Shown: positions 7,051 to 15,601 of the stretch, piece by piece
How positions within the stretch are numbered: position 1 is the first letter of the stretch
How the letters are laid out: each line of letters opens with the position of its first letter
Assembly: GCA_012960755.1 (NCBI GenBank)
Contig: DUAT01000057.1
Coordinates: 1,329 to 21,680 of the forward strand
Direction: 5' to 3'
Origin: Gammaproteobacteria bacterium
GTDB taxonomy: Bacteria; Pseudomonadota; Gammaproteobacteria; Pseudomonadales; Azotimanducaceae_A
DNA length: 20,352 nucleotides
Made by a program: the position numbers and the translations under genes
The notes under the pieces: generated by a model
What the model saw: only the letters and a program-made list of their open reading frames with translations
What the model was told of the DNA's origin: nothing
Database searches by the model: none

Positions 7051-9270
7051 TTAACTATTCTCCTGAATAACTTTCAGCACGCTCGGTGGTGAACAAGGCA
7101 AGTCTCTGATGGGCGCATCAATCGCCTGGCTGACTGCATAGGCGCAGGCTGCCAATGGTGGAATAATGCCGGATTCGCCCACGCCGCGAACCCCGAAGGG
7201 ATGAAACGCGTTAGGTACTTCAACCACAATGGAATCAATCATCGGCAGATCCGATGCCAGTGGAACCCGGTAGTCCAGAAAGCCTGGATTTTGTAGTAAA
7301 CCGTCATCACCATAGACATATTCTTCGTTAAGCGCCCAGCCAATACCCTGAACAGCGCCACCCTGAAGTTGTCCCTCGACATAACTGGGGTGTATTGCCT
7401 TTCCGGCATCCTGAATGGCTGTATAACGAATCACGTCCACCTTGCCCGTGTCCCTGTCGACTTCGACGTCACAAAGATGAACAGCAAAGCTGGGACCCGC
7501 GCCCCGCGCGTTGATGTTTCCCCGGCCGGAGATTTGACCGCCGGTCCGCTCGGCACCTTTACATATTTCCGCTGCCGTCAGGCGGTCTTCGCCGGCTGTG
7601 TTAATAGCAACGCCATCTGCCCAGTCCACCTGCTCGGCAGTGACATTCCAGACAGCTGCCGCGCGTTCCTTCATCTGGCGAATAACATCCTGTGCTGCCT
7701 CAATAACCGCCATACCGGTTGCGAAGGTCGTCCTGCTGCCACCGGTACCGGCGCTGAAAGCGACGTGTTCTGTATCTGCGACAATGGGTCTGAAGTTTTC
7801 AGCAGGCATCTGCATCTCTTCTGCAGCCATGAGCTGCATGGATGCACGGGAACCTCCGATATCAGGTGAACCCTCGACAATTGTACCCGTGCCATCGGGA
7901 TTCATGTTCAGCGTAACGCTTGACTGACCACCAATGTTGAACCAAAAACCCGCCGCAAGACCCCTGCCCTGATTTTCTTTCAAAGCGGCTTTGTAATGGG
8001 GGGAATTTTTTGCTGCCTCAAGACATTCCACCAGACCTACAGCCTTGAACTTAGGTCCATAGATCGTCTGGGTACCTTCTTTGGCGGCATTCTTTAGGCG
8101 TAGTTCAATAGGATCCATGCCAATCTTTTCTGCGATCTCATTGACGACCATTTCAGCTGCATATTCAGCCTGTGGCGCTCCTGGGGCGCGGTAGGCCGCA
8201 ACCTTTGGTTTATTGACAACAACATCAAAACCCTCGACATACATGTTCTCGACCGCATAGGGCGTGAATGCCGTCATGCATCCCATCATCATCGGCGAGC
8301 CTTTAAAAGCACCTGCCTCATAATGCAATTTAGCCTGCATTGCGGTAATTGTGCCATCGTTTTTGGCACCGATCTTTACCCAGTTACGGGTGGCTGATCC
8401 GGGGCCCGAAGCCTTGAACACTTCATCCCTATCCATCACCATCTTCACCGGGCGGCCGGACTTCCGGGACAATACCAATGCGACAGGCTCGAGATAAATA
8501 GTCGTCTTTCCGCCAAATCCACCGCCAATCTCACTGGCGATGACTTTCAGTTTGCTCAGATTCATACCTAAAATGTTGGCTGTTGAACCACGAACGTCGA
8601 AGTGCCCCTGGGTGCAGCACCAGATCATCGACTGACCATCTTCGTCATATCGAACAACACAGGCATGGGGCTCGATATAGCCCTGGTGAACCGTCGGGGT
8701 ATAGTAATCGCCTTCAACGATGACATCGGCTTCCTTGAAACCGGCTTCTACATCACCCATCTTCATTTCTAAACGGGTGGCAACATTTGATGCAGTCGTG
8801 GGCGCTTCGGCATAACCTTCAGTGATCATGTCTTCATGCAGCAAAGGCGCATCGGCCGCCATGGCATCGCGAATGTCCATGACCGGCTTCAGTACCTCAT
8901 AATCAATGTCAACCAGATCCAGCGCGCGTTCGGCAATTGCGGAAGTCGTCGCCGCGATACCCAGAATTGCATGGCCGTGATAGAGCACCTTGTCATCGGC
9001 GAGGATATTTCTCGCCAGGTCCGCTTTCTTATCCGCCGTCGGGAAATCCTGGTAGGTGGCGACTGCAAGGACACCACTCAACGCCTCAGCTTTCGACGTA
9101 TCGATATTCTTTATTTTGGCATGGGCGTGCGGGCTCCGGAGGATCTTGCCCCAGATCATGCCGGGTAACGTCATATCAGCACCATAGTTGGCGCGCCCGG
9201 TTACTTTATCAAACCCGTCAGGCCGGATGCTCCGCTGGCCAATATACTTATATTCTCGTGCTTCACTCAT
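7051..9270 (-). CDS. Molybdenum-binding catalytic subunit, xanthine dehydrogenase superfamily
   Basis: This 739-residue subunit carries the molybdopterin active site of a three-subunit Mo hydroxylase, which adds hydroxyl from water to a C-H bond of a small, often heterocyclic, substrate. The aldehyde oxidase/xanthine dehydrogenase N-terminal domain lies at about 18-130 and the Mo-binding part follows, with GGGFGGK at 249-255, AYRAPGAPQ at 359-367 and the invariant catalytic Glu699 in RGVGES. The active-site loop is neither the AYRCSFR type of form I CO dehydrogenase nor the AYRGAGR type of form II, so it should not be called CoxL. Spacing to the 2Fe-2S gene is two bases, and a GGAG lies inside the end of that gene. 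Substrate is unknown; a purine, nicotinate-like compound or aldehyde are all possible. Confidence 0.9.
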   Translation of the reverse strand: MSEAREYKYIGQRSIRPDGFDKVTGRANYGADMTLPGMIWGKILRSPHAHAKIKNIDTSKAEALSGVLAVATYQDFPTADKKADLARNILADDKVLYHGHAILGIAATTSAIAERALDLVDIDYEVLKPVMDIRDAMAADAPLLHEDMITEGYAEAPTTASNVATRLEMKMGDVEAGFKEADVIVEGDYYTPTVHQGYIEPHACVVRYDEDGQSMIWCCTQGHFDVRGSTANILGMNLSKLKVIASEIGGGFGGKTTIYLEPVALVLSRKSGRPVKMVMDRDEVFKASGPGSATRNWVKIGAKNDGTITAMQAKLHYEAGAFKGSPMMMGCMTAFTPYAVENMYVEGFDVVVNKPKVAAYRAPGAPQAEYAAEMVVNEIAEKIGMDPIELRLKNAAKEGTQTIYGPKFKAVGLVECLEAAKNSPHYKAALKENQGRGLAAGFWFNIGGQSSVTLNMNPDGTGTIVEGSPDIGGSRASMQLMAAEEMQMPAENFRPIVADTEHVAFSAGTGGSRTTFATGMAVIEAAQDVIRQMKERAAAVWNVTAEQVDWADGVAINTAGEDRLTAAEICKGAERTGGQISGRGNINARGAGPSFAVHLCDVEVDRDTGKVDVIRYTAIQDAGKAIHPSYVEGQLQGGAVQGIGWALNEEYVYGDDGLLQNPGFLDYRVPLASDLPMIDSIVVEVPNAFHPFGVRGVGESGIIPPLAACAYAVSQAIDAPIRDLPCSPPSVLKVIQENS

Positions 9271-9272
9271 GA

Positions 9273-9752
9273 TTAAGCCGCTCCTCGCATCGTTTCCGCC
9301 GCGTCCATTACAGCGCGGATGATCTTGTCATACCCAGTACAACGGCAAAGATTTCCAGCAAGATAATACCTTGCCTCTTCTTCCGTGGGATCCGGATTCT
9401 CTTTCAATAAGGCCTGAGTCGAAACAATCAATCCCGGTGTACACACGCCACATTGCAGGGCTGCGTGCTCCAGAAACTTCTGCTGAATAGTGTGTAGTTG
9501 ATCTTTATTTGAAACGCCTTCAATAGTTCCAATTTCAGCACCTTCGGCTTCCGCGCCCAGTACCAGACAGGAACAGACGAGTCGATCATTCACGGTGACC
9601 GAGCAGGCGCCACAATCCCCCGATGCGCAGCCCTCTTTGGTACCCGTTAACTGCAAGTCGTTTCTAAGCACGTCCAGTAAGGTTTCATGGGGTTCACAAA
9701 GAAACTCCACCGGCTCACCATTAACAGAGGTGTTCACATGTATTTTTGCCAC
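9273..9752 (-). CDS. 2Fe-2S subunit of the molybdenum hydroxylase
   Basis: This 159-residue electron-transfer subunit carries both expected clusters. Cys42, Cys47, Cys50 and Cys62 form the plant-ferredoxin-like cluster (GCASGDCGAC). Cys101, Cys104, Cys136 and Cys138 form the second one (CGVCTPG and CRCTGY) in the four-helix domain. It passes electrons from the Mo centre to the FAD subunit. Start is GTG at 9752, two bases after the stop of the FAD gene, with AAGGAG placed inside the end of that gene. The length is normal for the family and all eight ligands are kept, so the protein should be functional. Confidence 0.95.
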   Translation of the reverse strand: MAKIHVNTSVNGEPVEFLCEPHETLLDVLRNDLQLTGTKEGCASGDCGACSVTVNDRLVCSCLVLGAEAEGAEIGTIEGVSNKDQLHTIQQKFLEHAALQCGVCTPGLIVSTQALLKENPDPTEEEARYYLAGNLCRCTGYDKIIRAVMDAAETMRGAA

Positions 9753-9754
9753 AA

Positions 9755-10618
9755 TTACTTCTCCTTCGCTCGATCTGCCGCAATCTTCGCGGCTCTTCGG
9801 GTTAACACACCTACAACATGACGGCGGAACTCAGCGGTGCCTCTGCGGTCTGAAATTGGTTTAGATGCCTCAGAAGCCGCATCTGCTGCAGCCTGTAGCG
9901 CTGCATCATCAATTGAAGTACCAATCAGGGCATCAGCCGCCGCCGTAACGAGCAACGCGGTTGTCGCTACAGCACCAATTGAGACTCTGGCTGCAGTACA
10001 TTTACCGTCAGCATCCAGGGTCACACTGACACCAGCGCCTGCTACGGCAATATCCATTTCAGAACGGGGTATGAAGCGCAAGTACGCATCGGCCGTACCT
10101 GCAGCGGGTATTGCGATCTTGATTGCCGTTAACAGCTCACCGGTGGCCATGCAATTTGTCCCGACACCGGTAACAAAGTCTTCGACCGCAACTGTGCGCT
10201 CTCCGTCAGGACCCTGGATAACGCATTGGGCAGCGTTAGCGCTAAGTGCTGGAATGGTGTCCGCCGCCGGGGATGAATTACAAAGATTGCCACCCACACT
10301 ACAACGACCTTGCACCTGGGTAGATCCAATCAGGTAAGCGGCTTCCACCAGACCCGGAAACTCAGCTTTAATATCCTCTCGAGCCGTGAGCTCTGCGCAA
10401 CTCATCGAAGGTCCAAGGGTAAGTCCGTTACCATCCATCGTCGCTGTCATCATGCTGTCAATCTTCTTGATATCCACAGCGATGACCGGATCACTATTCT
10501 GGGCTCTTAACTGGATTATCAGATCAGTTCCTCCTGCCAGTACCCGGGCTGTCTTGTCAGTGAGCATTTCAACAGCTTCACCCACAGACTGAGGCACTTT
10601 GTATTCTACAACCGCCAT
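9755..10618 (-). CDS. FAD-binding subunit of the molybdenum hydroxylase
   Basis: This 287-residue flavoprotein accepts electrons from the 2Fe-2S subunit and hands them to an external acceptor. The two FAD-binding motifs are visible: VLAGGTDLI (about 26-34) and SVGGNLCNSSPAAD (107-120), followed by the CO dehydrogenase flavoprotein C-terminal domain. ATG at 10618 is preferred over the adjacent GTG at 10621 because AGGAG then lies at the usual 6-base spacing. It is the first gene of a four-gene operon (FAD, 2Fe-2S, Mo, MoaD-like) with gaps of two to five bases. No XdhC-type maturation factor or transcription regulator gene is in the window. Confidence 0.93.
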   Translation of the reverse strand: MAVVEYKVPQSVGEAVEMLTDKTARVLAGGTDLIIQLRAQNSDPVIAVDIKKIDSMMTATMDGNGLTLGPSMSCAELTAREDIKAEFPGLVEAAYLIGSTQVQGRCSVGGNLCNSSPAADTIPALSANAAQCVIQGPDGERTVAVEDFVTGVGTNCMATGELLTAIKIAIPAAGTADAYLRFIPRSEMDIAVAGAGVSVTLDADGKCTAARVSIGAVATTALLVTAAADALIGTSIDDAALQAAADAASEASKPISDRRGTAEFRRHVVGVLTRRAAKIAADRAKEK

Positions 10619-10637
10619 CACTCACTCCTAGTTGTGT

Positions 10638-10655
10638 CGGTAGGTTCACCTACCG
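10638..10655. promoter_or_regulatory. Perfect 18-bp palindrome, likely repressor operator of the Mo hydroxylase operon
   Basis: CGGTAGGT and ACCTACCG are perfect 8-bp inverted arms around two bases. It lies between the proposed promoter and the ribosome-binding site of the FAD gene. The form (GGTAGGTnnACCTACC) resembles operators of TetR-type repressors; a mRNA hairpin is the other reading. No regulator gene is adjacent. Confidence 0.5.
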
Positions 10656-10672
10656 GAAAAATAAAGAACGTT

Positions 10673-10701
10673 TTTATATCATGGCCCCGTCTTCCCACCA
10701 A
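10673..10701 (-). promoter_or_regulatory. Probable sigma-70 promoter of the Mo hydroxylase operon
   Basis: On the minus strand TTGGTG (10696-10701) and TATAAA (10673-10678) are 17 bases apart. The -10 box matches five of six consensus positions and the -35 box three. Transcription would start near 10666, placing the palindrome at 10638-10655 just downstream. Confidence 0.45.
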
Positions 10702-10761
10702 GCATTGCGCCAGCTCAGAGCCCGATTTCCAAAAAGATTAACTACTACATATAACCGTCAC

Positions 10762-11145
10762 CTAAAAGAAATGTACCACAGCCCCTGCCAATGCACCAAT
10801 CACCATCAGGTAACTGGGAATAATGGAAAGCAGAACACCCGCTGATCGACTGGCGGGATCTTTCACGTAGGTAACTCCATAGATCAGTCGACCGATCAGA
10901 AAAACGACTCCGAATCCTGCAGCCCAGTATTGACCAATGTAATATCCAAAGGCCCATAGTGCAGGAAGAAAAATAATCAGTTGTTCCAGGGTGTTGTAAT
11001 GTACCCGGTAATGACGCTCAAACATTTCATTGCCGGTTGTGGCAGGTGCAGTTACTTCATACTTGCCACGTGCACCCCCCACACGAATGCCAAAATAAAT
11101 AAACTCAATCAAAGCCAGCAGAGTCACAATTGTTAGTAGTTCCAT
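10762..11145 (-). CDS. MAPEG family integral membrane protein
   Basis: This 127-residue protein has about four hydrophobic helices (roughly residues 1-20, 55-72, 76-92 and 103-125) and the MAPEG landmark FERHYRVHYNTLEQL at about 42-56, where the conserved Glu, Arg, Asn and Glu sit. Eukaryotic relatives are microsomal glutathione transferases and leukotriene C4 synthase; bacterial ones often have uncertain substrates. Start is ATG at 11145 with GAGGAA 4 nt upstream. It lies upstream of the Mo hydroxylase operon on the same strand but about 140 bases away, with a separate promoter in between, so a shared function is not implied. A glutathione-dependent role in detoxification is plausible only by family. 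Confidence 0.87.
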   Translation of the reverse strand: MELLTIVTLLALIEFIYFGIRVGGARGKYEVTAPATTGNEMFERHYRVHYNTLEQLIIFLPALWAFGYYIGQYWAAGFGVVFLIGRLIYGVTYVKDPASRSAGVLLSIIPSYLMVIGALAGAVVHFF

Positions 11146-11455
11146 AATTTCCTCTTTTATTAGTTTTCCCGGTGTTACCGGTTAAAAGCGCAGCCAGTGG
11201 TCGACTAAAATTCTATCAAGACTGGCACCCTGACGAAATAGGCGCGTATTCACGACGCCCATTCGACAAGATCCGCTAGAAAAAGCGCTGCAGTTCGGTT
11301 AATGTTTTAAAAACGGCACATCCAGACGCCTGCCTTCCACACTGGCAAAGACTCTTTTCTGGTCACCTGGCTCATTCCCTGAACCTTCAAATCTTCCTTC
11401 AGAGTGGAACCCGCAACAAGCGTTTTTTAAGAACGCGCTATTTAAGGACATCACT
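11146..11455. other. Divergent intergenic region between the MAPEG and GTP cyclohydrolase II genes
   Basis: About 310 bases without a gene, holding the promoters of two diverging genes. A short dyad, CCGGT-GTT-ACCGG (11169-11181), lies near the MAPEG side. A 5-bp hairpin, GCGTT with AACGC (11420-11436), lies just before the ribosome-binding site (AAGGA) of the GTP cyclohydrolase gene. I see no FMN riboswitch core and no clear -35/-10 pair. Confidence 0.5.
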
Positions 11456-12034
11456 ATGTCTGCGCAAATCTATTCCGAAACAAATCTGCCTACCGATTTC
11501 GGTACACTACGCTTGCGGGTCTATCGCGATGATGATCAAAGTGAACCGCTGGCCATGATCAGTGGTTTCATCGACATCAACGAACCCGTCAATGTGCGTA
11601 TACATTCCTCCTGCCTAACTTCAGAAGTTTTCGGCTCCTGCAAGTGCGACTGTAAGCATCAGCTTGACTATTCACTGTCATACATTAGTGAATTCACTGG
11701 CGTCGTCATCTACCTGCAGCAGGAAGGCAGAGGTATTGGTCTGGGAAACAAGATCCGGGCCTATGCGTTGCAGGAGCAAGGTTATGACACCATTGAGTCT
11801 AACCAGATGCTCGGTTTCCCGGTTGATTCAAGAACCTATGGACACGCCTTCGACATACTGAATGATCTGGGGATTACCAGGGTGAGGCTGTTGACTAACA
11901 ACCCGGCGAAGATACAGGCCCTCGTTGATGCAAATATTCAGGTTACGACAAGAATTCCCATCCTGAGCCCGACAAACTTGCATTCGAAACACTATCTCGA
12001 TACGAAACGGTCTAAAATGGGTCATTTACTCTGA
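11456..12034 (+). CDS. ribA: GTP cyclohydrolase II
   Basis: RibA opens the imidazole ring of GTP and removes pyrophosphate, the committed step of riboflavin synthesis. The 192-residue protein has the zinc ligands Cys53, Cys64 and Cys66, with the same spacing as E. coli Cys54/65/67, in RIHSSCLTSEVFGSCKCDC. The LQQEGRGIGLGNKIRAYALQ segment (about 87-106), the RLLTNNP nucleotide-contact motif and the HYLDTKRSKMGHLL tail are all typical. Start is ATG at 11456, with AAGGA 8 bases upstream. It is a stand-alone RibA without a fused DHBP synthase, and no other rib gene is near; instead two proline-peptide enzymes follow. An extra Cys62 is not a standard ligand. It may be a second RibA serving another pathway. 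Confidence 0.92.
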   Translation: MSAQIYSETNLPTDFGTLRLRVYRDDDQSEPLAMISGFIDINEPVNVRIHSSCLTSEVFGSCKCDCKHQLDYSLSYISEFTGVVIYLQQEGRGIGLGNKIRAYALQEQGYDTIESNQMLGFPVDSRTYGHAFDILNDLGITRVRLLTNNPAKIQALVDANIQVTTRIPILSPTNLHSKHYLDTKRSKMGHLL

Positions 12035-12056
12035 GACTCAACCTGAGAGACACGCC

Positions 12057-13394
12057 ATGGTTCAACTAAAGACGGATCTGGACGCCCTGTACCCAGCGCA
12101 TCTTGCGTACGTGAAAAAGCTTTATGACACCGCGTCCCGTGCCGCTGGAAAAGACGGCGTCCTGATTGCCTCTGGCGCGTTGAAGTACACTTTTCTGGAT
12201 GATCATACTTACCCGTTCAAGGTGAATCCTCATTTTAAAGCCTGGCTACCGGTTACTGATGTTAATGACAGCTTTATCCTGTTCCGTGGAGATGAAAAAC
12301 CCCAGCTGCTGTTCCATCAACCGGAAGACTACTGGCACAAAACCCCGGAGGATCCTGCTGGCTATTGGGTGAATGAGTGGCAGGTACAACCCATCTCCAA
12401 CCTGCAGGATGCTCACAATCGCCTCGGAGATGTTCGTTCCCTGTCCTTCATCGGCGAGGAAACCGATATGGCCAAGCAATGGGGTTTTGACTGTGTGAAC
12501 GACCAGACCATGCTGGATCAGTTGCATTTCGATCGCGCCTACAAAACCCCTTACGAGCTGGCCTGCCTCCAACTGGCGAACCTGAACGCCGTCAAGGGTC
12601 ATCAAATGGCAGAAAGGGCATTCAGGAACGGGGGTTCAGAATTCGATATCCAGCATGCCTACCTCGCAGCCATCGCCCATCGGGAACAGCAGGCGCCCTA
12701 CTCCGGCATCGTGGCCCTCAACGAGCATTGTGCTGTGCTGCACTACCAACACTACGAACACAAACACCATCCAGAGCCAGAACGTCATGCCATGCTCATC
12801 GACGCAGGCGCAGAATGTCATGGCTATGCCGCAGATATTACGCGAACCTACGCTTATGCAGATGGGCTGTTCGCTGATCTCATCGAATCAATGAACGAGG
12901 CGCAACTCGCTATCATCGGGGAAATTGAAATAGGTCTTAACTATGCTGATCTGGATGCCAGGATGCACATGCGTCTGGCAGACATCCTCAAGCAGTACAA
13001 CCTTATCGATATGTCAGTTGAGGTAATGATCGAAACAAATATCACATCCACTTTTTTGCCCCACGGCCTGGGTCACTTTCTTGGATTACAAACCCATGAC
13101 GTCGCTGGATTCCAACAATCGAGGCAAGGGGACACCAAACCGGCACCGGGGAATCACCCTCACCTGAGACTGACTCGACCCATCGAGAACAACCAGGTGT
13201 TTACGATAGAACCCGGATTGTATTTTATTCCCCTGCTGCTGGAGCGGCTTAAGCAGACAAGGTATTCCAGTGCGGTGAACTGGCCACTTATTGAATCGCT
13301 TATACCCAGCGGTGGAATTCGAATCGAAGACAATATCGCCATGGTTAACAATTCCCCCATCAACCTGACCCGTGAAGCCTTTAACGAATTATGA
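12057..13394 (+). CDS. pepQ: Xaa-Pro dipeptidase (prolidase)
   Basis: PepQ splits dipeptides with C-terminal proline in the cytoplasm using two metal ions. The 445-residue length matches the E. coli and Alteromonas enzymes. The five metal ligands of the pita-bread fold are visible: Asp249 and Asp260 (LIDAGAECHGYAADITRTY), His340 (HGLGHFLGLQTHD), Glu385 (TIEPGLY) and Glu424 (IRIEDN). The N-terminal domain (about 1-160) is the creatinase-like part found in gammaproteobacterial PepQ, which can also hydrolyse organophosphates. It begins 22 bases after ribA and overlaps the next gene by four bases (ATGA), so it is coupled to the DPP IV-like peptidase, which would produce or complement its substrates. 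Confidence 0.95.
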   Translation: MVQLKTDLDALYPAHLAYVKKLYDTASRAAGKDGVLIASGALKYTFLDDHTYPFKVNPHFKAWLPVTDVNDSFILFRGDEKPQLLFHQPEDYWHKTPEDPAGYWVNEWQVQPISNLQDAHNRLGDVRSLSFIGEETDMAKQWGFDCVNDQTMLDQLHFDRAYKTPYELACLQLANLNAVKGHQMAERAFRNGGSEFDIQHAYLAAIAHREQQAPYSGIVALNEHCAVLHYQHYEHKHHPEPERHAMLIDAGAECHGYAADITRTYAYADGLFADLIESMNEAQLAIIGEIEIGLNYADLDARMHMRLADILKQYNLIDMSVEVMIETNITSTFLPHGLGHFLGLQTHDVAGFQQSRQGDTKPAPGNHPHLRLTRPIENNQVFTIEPGLYFIPLLLERLKQTRYSSAVNWPLIESLIPSGGIRIEDNIAMVNNSPINLTREAFNEL

Positions 13395-15601
13395 ACAACC
13401 CGCAGTTGACCCTTGACCGAATTTTTGGTGACCCGGATATCAACGGGGTTGCTCCAAAAGGACTTAAGTTCTCACCAGATGGTACTTCAGTCACGTTCCT
13501 CAAGAGTGCTGAGGACAATTTTGAACAACTCAATCTGTGGTCGTATGATATCGACCAGGCCCAATCCCGCTTATTGGTAGATGCTTCCGAATTAACACAA
13601 CCCGGGCGGATTCTGTCCACCGAGGAGAAAGCGAAGCGTGAACGGCTTCGCATCACCCAGAGCGGTATCGTTGAGTACTACTGGTCACCCAATGCTGACG
13701 CCATATTGTTCCCTTTGGATGGCAACCTGTATCTCTACCATTTGAATCGGACGGCGACACCGACCCAGCTAACCGACTCGGAGACCTTCGAAACTGATAT
13801 CAAGTTTTCACCGGACGGGAGCCATCTGAGTTTCGTCCGAGAACAGAACCTTTATATCATCGACCTGCGAAGCAGTGATGCAGGCCGCTACGAATCCAGG
13901 CAGCTCACGACAGGGGGTGGCGATGTGATCTCCTATGGTCTCGCGGAGTTTATCGCCCAGGAAGAAATGCATCGATACAACGGCTACTGGTGGTCTCCTG
14001 ACAGCAAACAAATCGCCTTCACCCGCGTCGATGAATCGGCCGTCGAACTCTCCCAGAGATTTGAAATTGATGCCGATTCGTTCAGTGTTTATGATCAGCG
14101 CTATCCCTTTGCCGGTACCAGTAACGCGAATGTGACGGTAGGGGTTGTGGATATCAGTAGCGGTGTCATTACCTGGGCTGAGATTGACCGCGAGAAGGAA
14201 AGTTACCTGTGTCGGGTTAACTGGTTACAGGATAGCTGTCAGCTGGCAATACAAATTCAATCGCGCGATCAACAACACCTGGATCTTGTTTTCTGGCACT
14301 GTGAAACTGGCAATTCAAAAGTCATTCTCAGCGAATCCAGCCACACCTGGGTAAACCTGAATAACAACTTCCACTCCCTGACCTCAACAGCGACCGACAA
14401 CAAATCGGATCTCGGGCAATTTATCTGGGGTTCAGAACGCACCGGTTTTAATCATCTCTACCTGATTAATCATGATGGCACCGTTGTCAGTGCAATCACA
14501 CAAGGTAACTGGACCGTCTCAAGCCTGAAGGGAATAGACAGTGACAACAACCTGTTTTTCGACGGCTATAAGGATTCCGTGCTGGAGCGGCATCTCTACA
14601 GGGTCAACCTTAAGAAAACAGATTCAGTCACACGAATCACGGAACGGGGGTCCAGTCACCTGACCGAATTGAGTAACGACAAGAGTCATTTTATCGACCA
14701 CAGTTCGTCAGCTCTTCATCCACCGTCAGTCATCTTAAGAAATGCCAAGGGCGGAATGATCAGCAGGCTGGAACCGAATAAGCTTGATGAATTCCACCCA
14801 TTTTTTCAATTCGCCACCCTCCGGGGAGAAGTCGACTACGGGGAACTTACCGCAGACGATGGCCAGACGTTACACTACAGATTGATAAAACCCCGGGGAC
14901 TGAAAGCGGGTGCGACCTGCCCGGTCATCATTTCAGTTTACGGTGGACCTGGCGTTCAACGCGTCACAAACGAGTGGATCCCAACCTGGAATCACTATAT
15001 GGCCCAGAGAGGCTACGGCATAATGTCGCTGGATAATCGCGGCAGCAGCAACCGTGGCAAGGCATTTGAAGATCCTATCTATCATCAGCTGGGCGAAATT
15101 GAAGTCATGGATCAGCTCAAGGGCCTGGAATTTTTACAGCAGCTGAATTGGGTAGACAACCAGCGAATTGGTGTCTTTGGCCACAGCTATGGCGGTTATA
15201 TGACGTTAATGATGATGATGAAGTCAACCGCGTTCAAGGCTGGCGTTGCGGTCGCGCCGGTCACCGACTGGACCTTGTACGATACTCATTACACGGAACG
15301 TTATCTGGCCCACCCGGGTGAAAATCCAGAAGGTTACAGCGCCAGCAATGTACTTCCCTATGCGGACAAACTGAATGGCAAATTGCTTCTTATACACGGC
15401 ATGGCGGATGATAACGTGTTGTATTCAAACAGCACAAAACTCTACAAGGTTCTGCAGGATCTGAATATTGAATTCGAGATGATGAATTACCCGGGTGCCA
15501 AGCATGGAATTGCAGGACGCAAGACCAACATTCATCGCTATGGAACCATGGATCGGTTTTTTAATCACTATCTGATGGAACCGAGTAGCCCTTCAAGGTG
15601 A
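13391..15601 (+). CDS. S9 family peptidase, dipeptidyl peptidase IV-like
   Basis: The 736-residue enzyme should release X-Pro dipeptides from peptide N-termini. An eight-bladed propeller-type domain (about 20-480) precedes the alpha/beta hydrolase domain. The DPP IV glutamate pair is Glu191-Glu192 in GLAEFIAQEEM, which binds the substrate amino terminus. The nucleophile is Ser599 in GHSYGGYM, the acid lies in MADDN (673-674) and the base is His705 in KHGIAG. No signal peptide is seen from this start, so it may be cytoplasmic. It is coupled to pepQ through ATGA. Its last four codons and stop (from 15587) lie inside the palindromic repeat, so the C-terminal tail SPSR is set by the repeat, not by the family. 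The domain itself is complete. Confidence 0.94.
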   Translation: MNNPQLTLDRIFGDPDINGVAPKGLKFSPDGTSVTFLKSAEDNFEQLNLWSYDIDQAQSRLLVDASELTQPGRILSTEEKAKRERLRITQSGIVEYYWSPNADAILFPLDGNLYLYHLNRTATPTQLTDSETFETDIKFSPDGSHLSFVREQNLYIIDLRSSDAGRYESRQLTTGGGDVISYGLAEFIAQEEMHRYNGYWWSPDSKQIAFTRVDESAVELSQRFEIDADSFSVYDQRYPFAGTSNANVTVGVVDISSGVITWAEIDREKESYLCRVNWLQDSCQLAIQIQSRDQQHLDLVFWHCETGNSKVILSESSHTWVNLNNNFHSLTSTATDNKSDLGQFIWGSERTGFNHLYLINHDGTVVSAITQGNWTVSSLKGIDSDNNLFFDGYKDSVLERHLYRVNLKKTDSVTRITERGSSHLTELSNDKSHFIDHSSSALHPPSVILRNAKGGMISRLEPNKLDEFHPFFQFATLRGEVDYGELTADDGQTLHYRLIKPRGLKAGATCPVIISVYGGPGVQRVTNEWIPTWNHYMAQRGYGIMSLDNRGSSNRGKAFEDPIYHQLGEIEVMDQLKGLEFLQQLNWVDNQRIGVFGHSYGGYMTLMMMMKSTAFKAGVAVAPVTDWTLYDTHYTERYLAHPGENPEGYSASNVLPYADKLNGKLLLIHGMADDNVLYSNSTKLYKVLQDLNIEFEMMNYPGAKHGIAGRKTNIHRYGTMDRFFNHYLMEPSSPSR

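Noticed and set aside
7369..7869. Plus-strand frames of 100-170 codons opposite the Mo hydroxylase genes, including 8836-9272 and 9837-10337
   Set aside because: They lie fully opposite well-supported genes, have no recognisable domain, and follow from the codon bias of the true strand.
7051..10618. Carbon monoxide dehydrogenase (coxMSL) assignment
   Set aside because: Subunit order fits, but the active-site loop AYRAPGAP is not either CO dehydrogenase signature.
11146..11455. Possible FMN riboswitch ahead of ribA
   Set aside because: The conserved RFN core is not visible; only short dyads were found.
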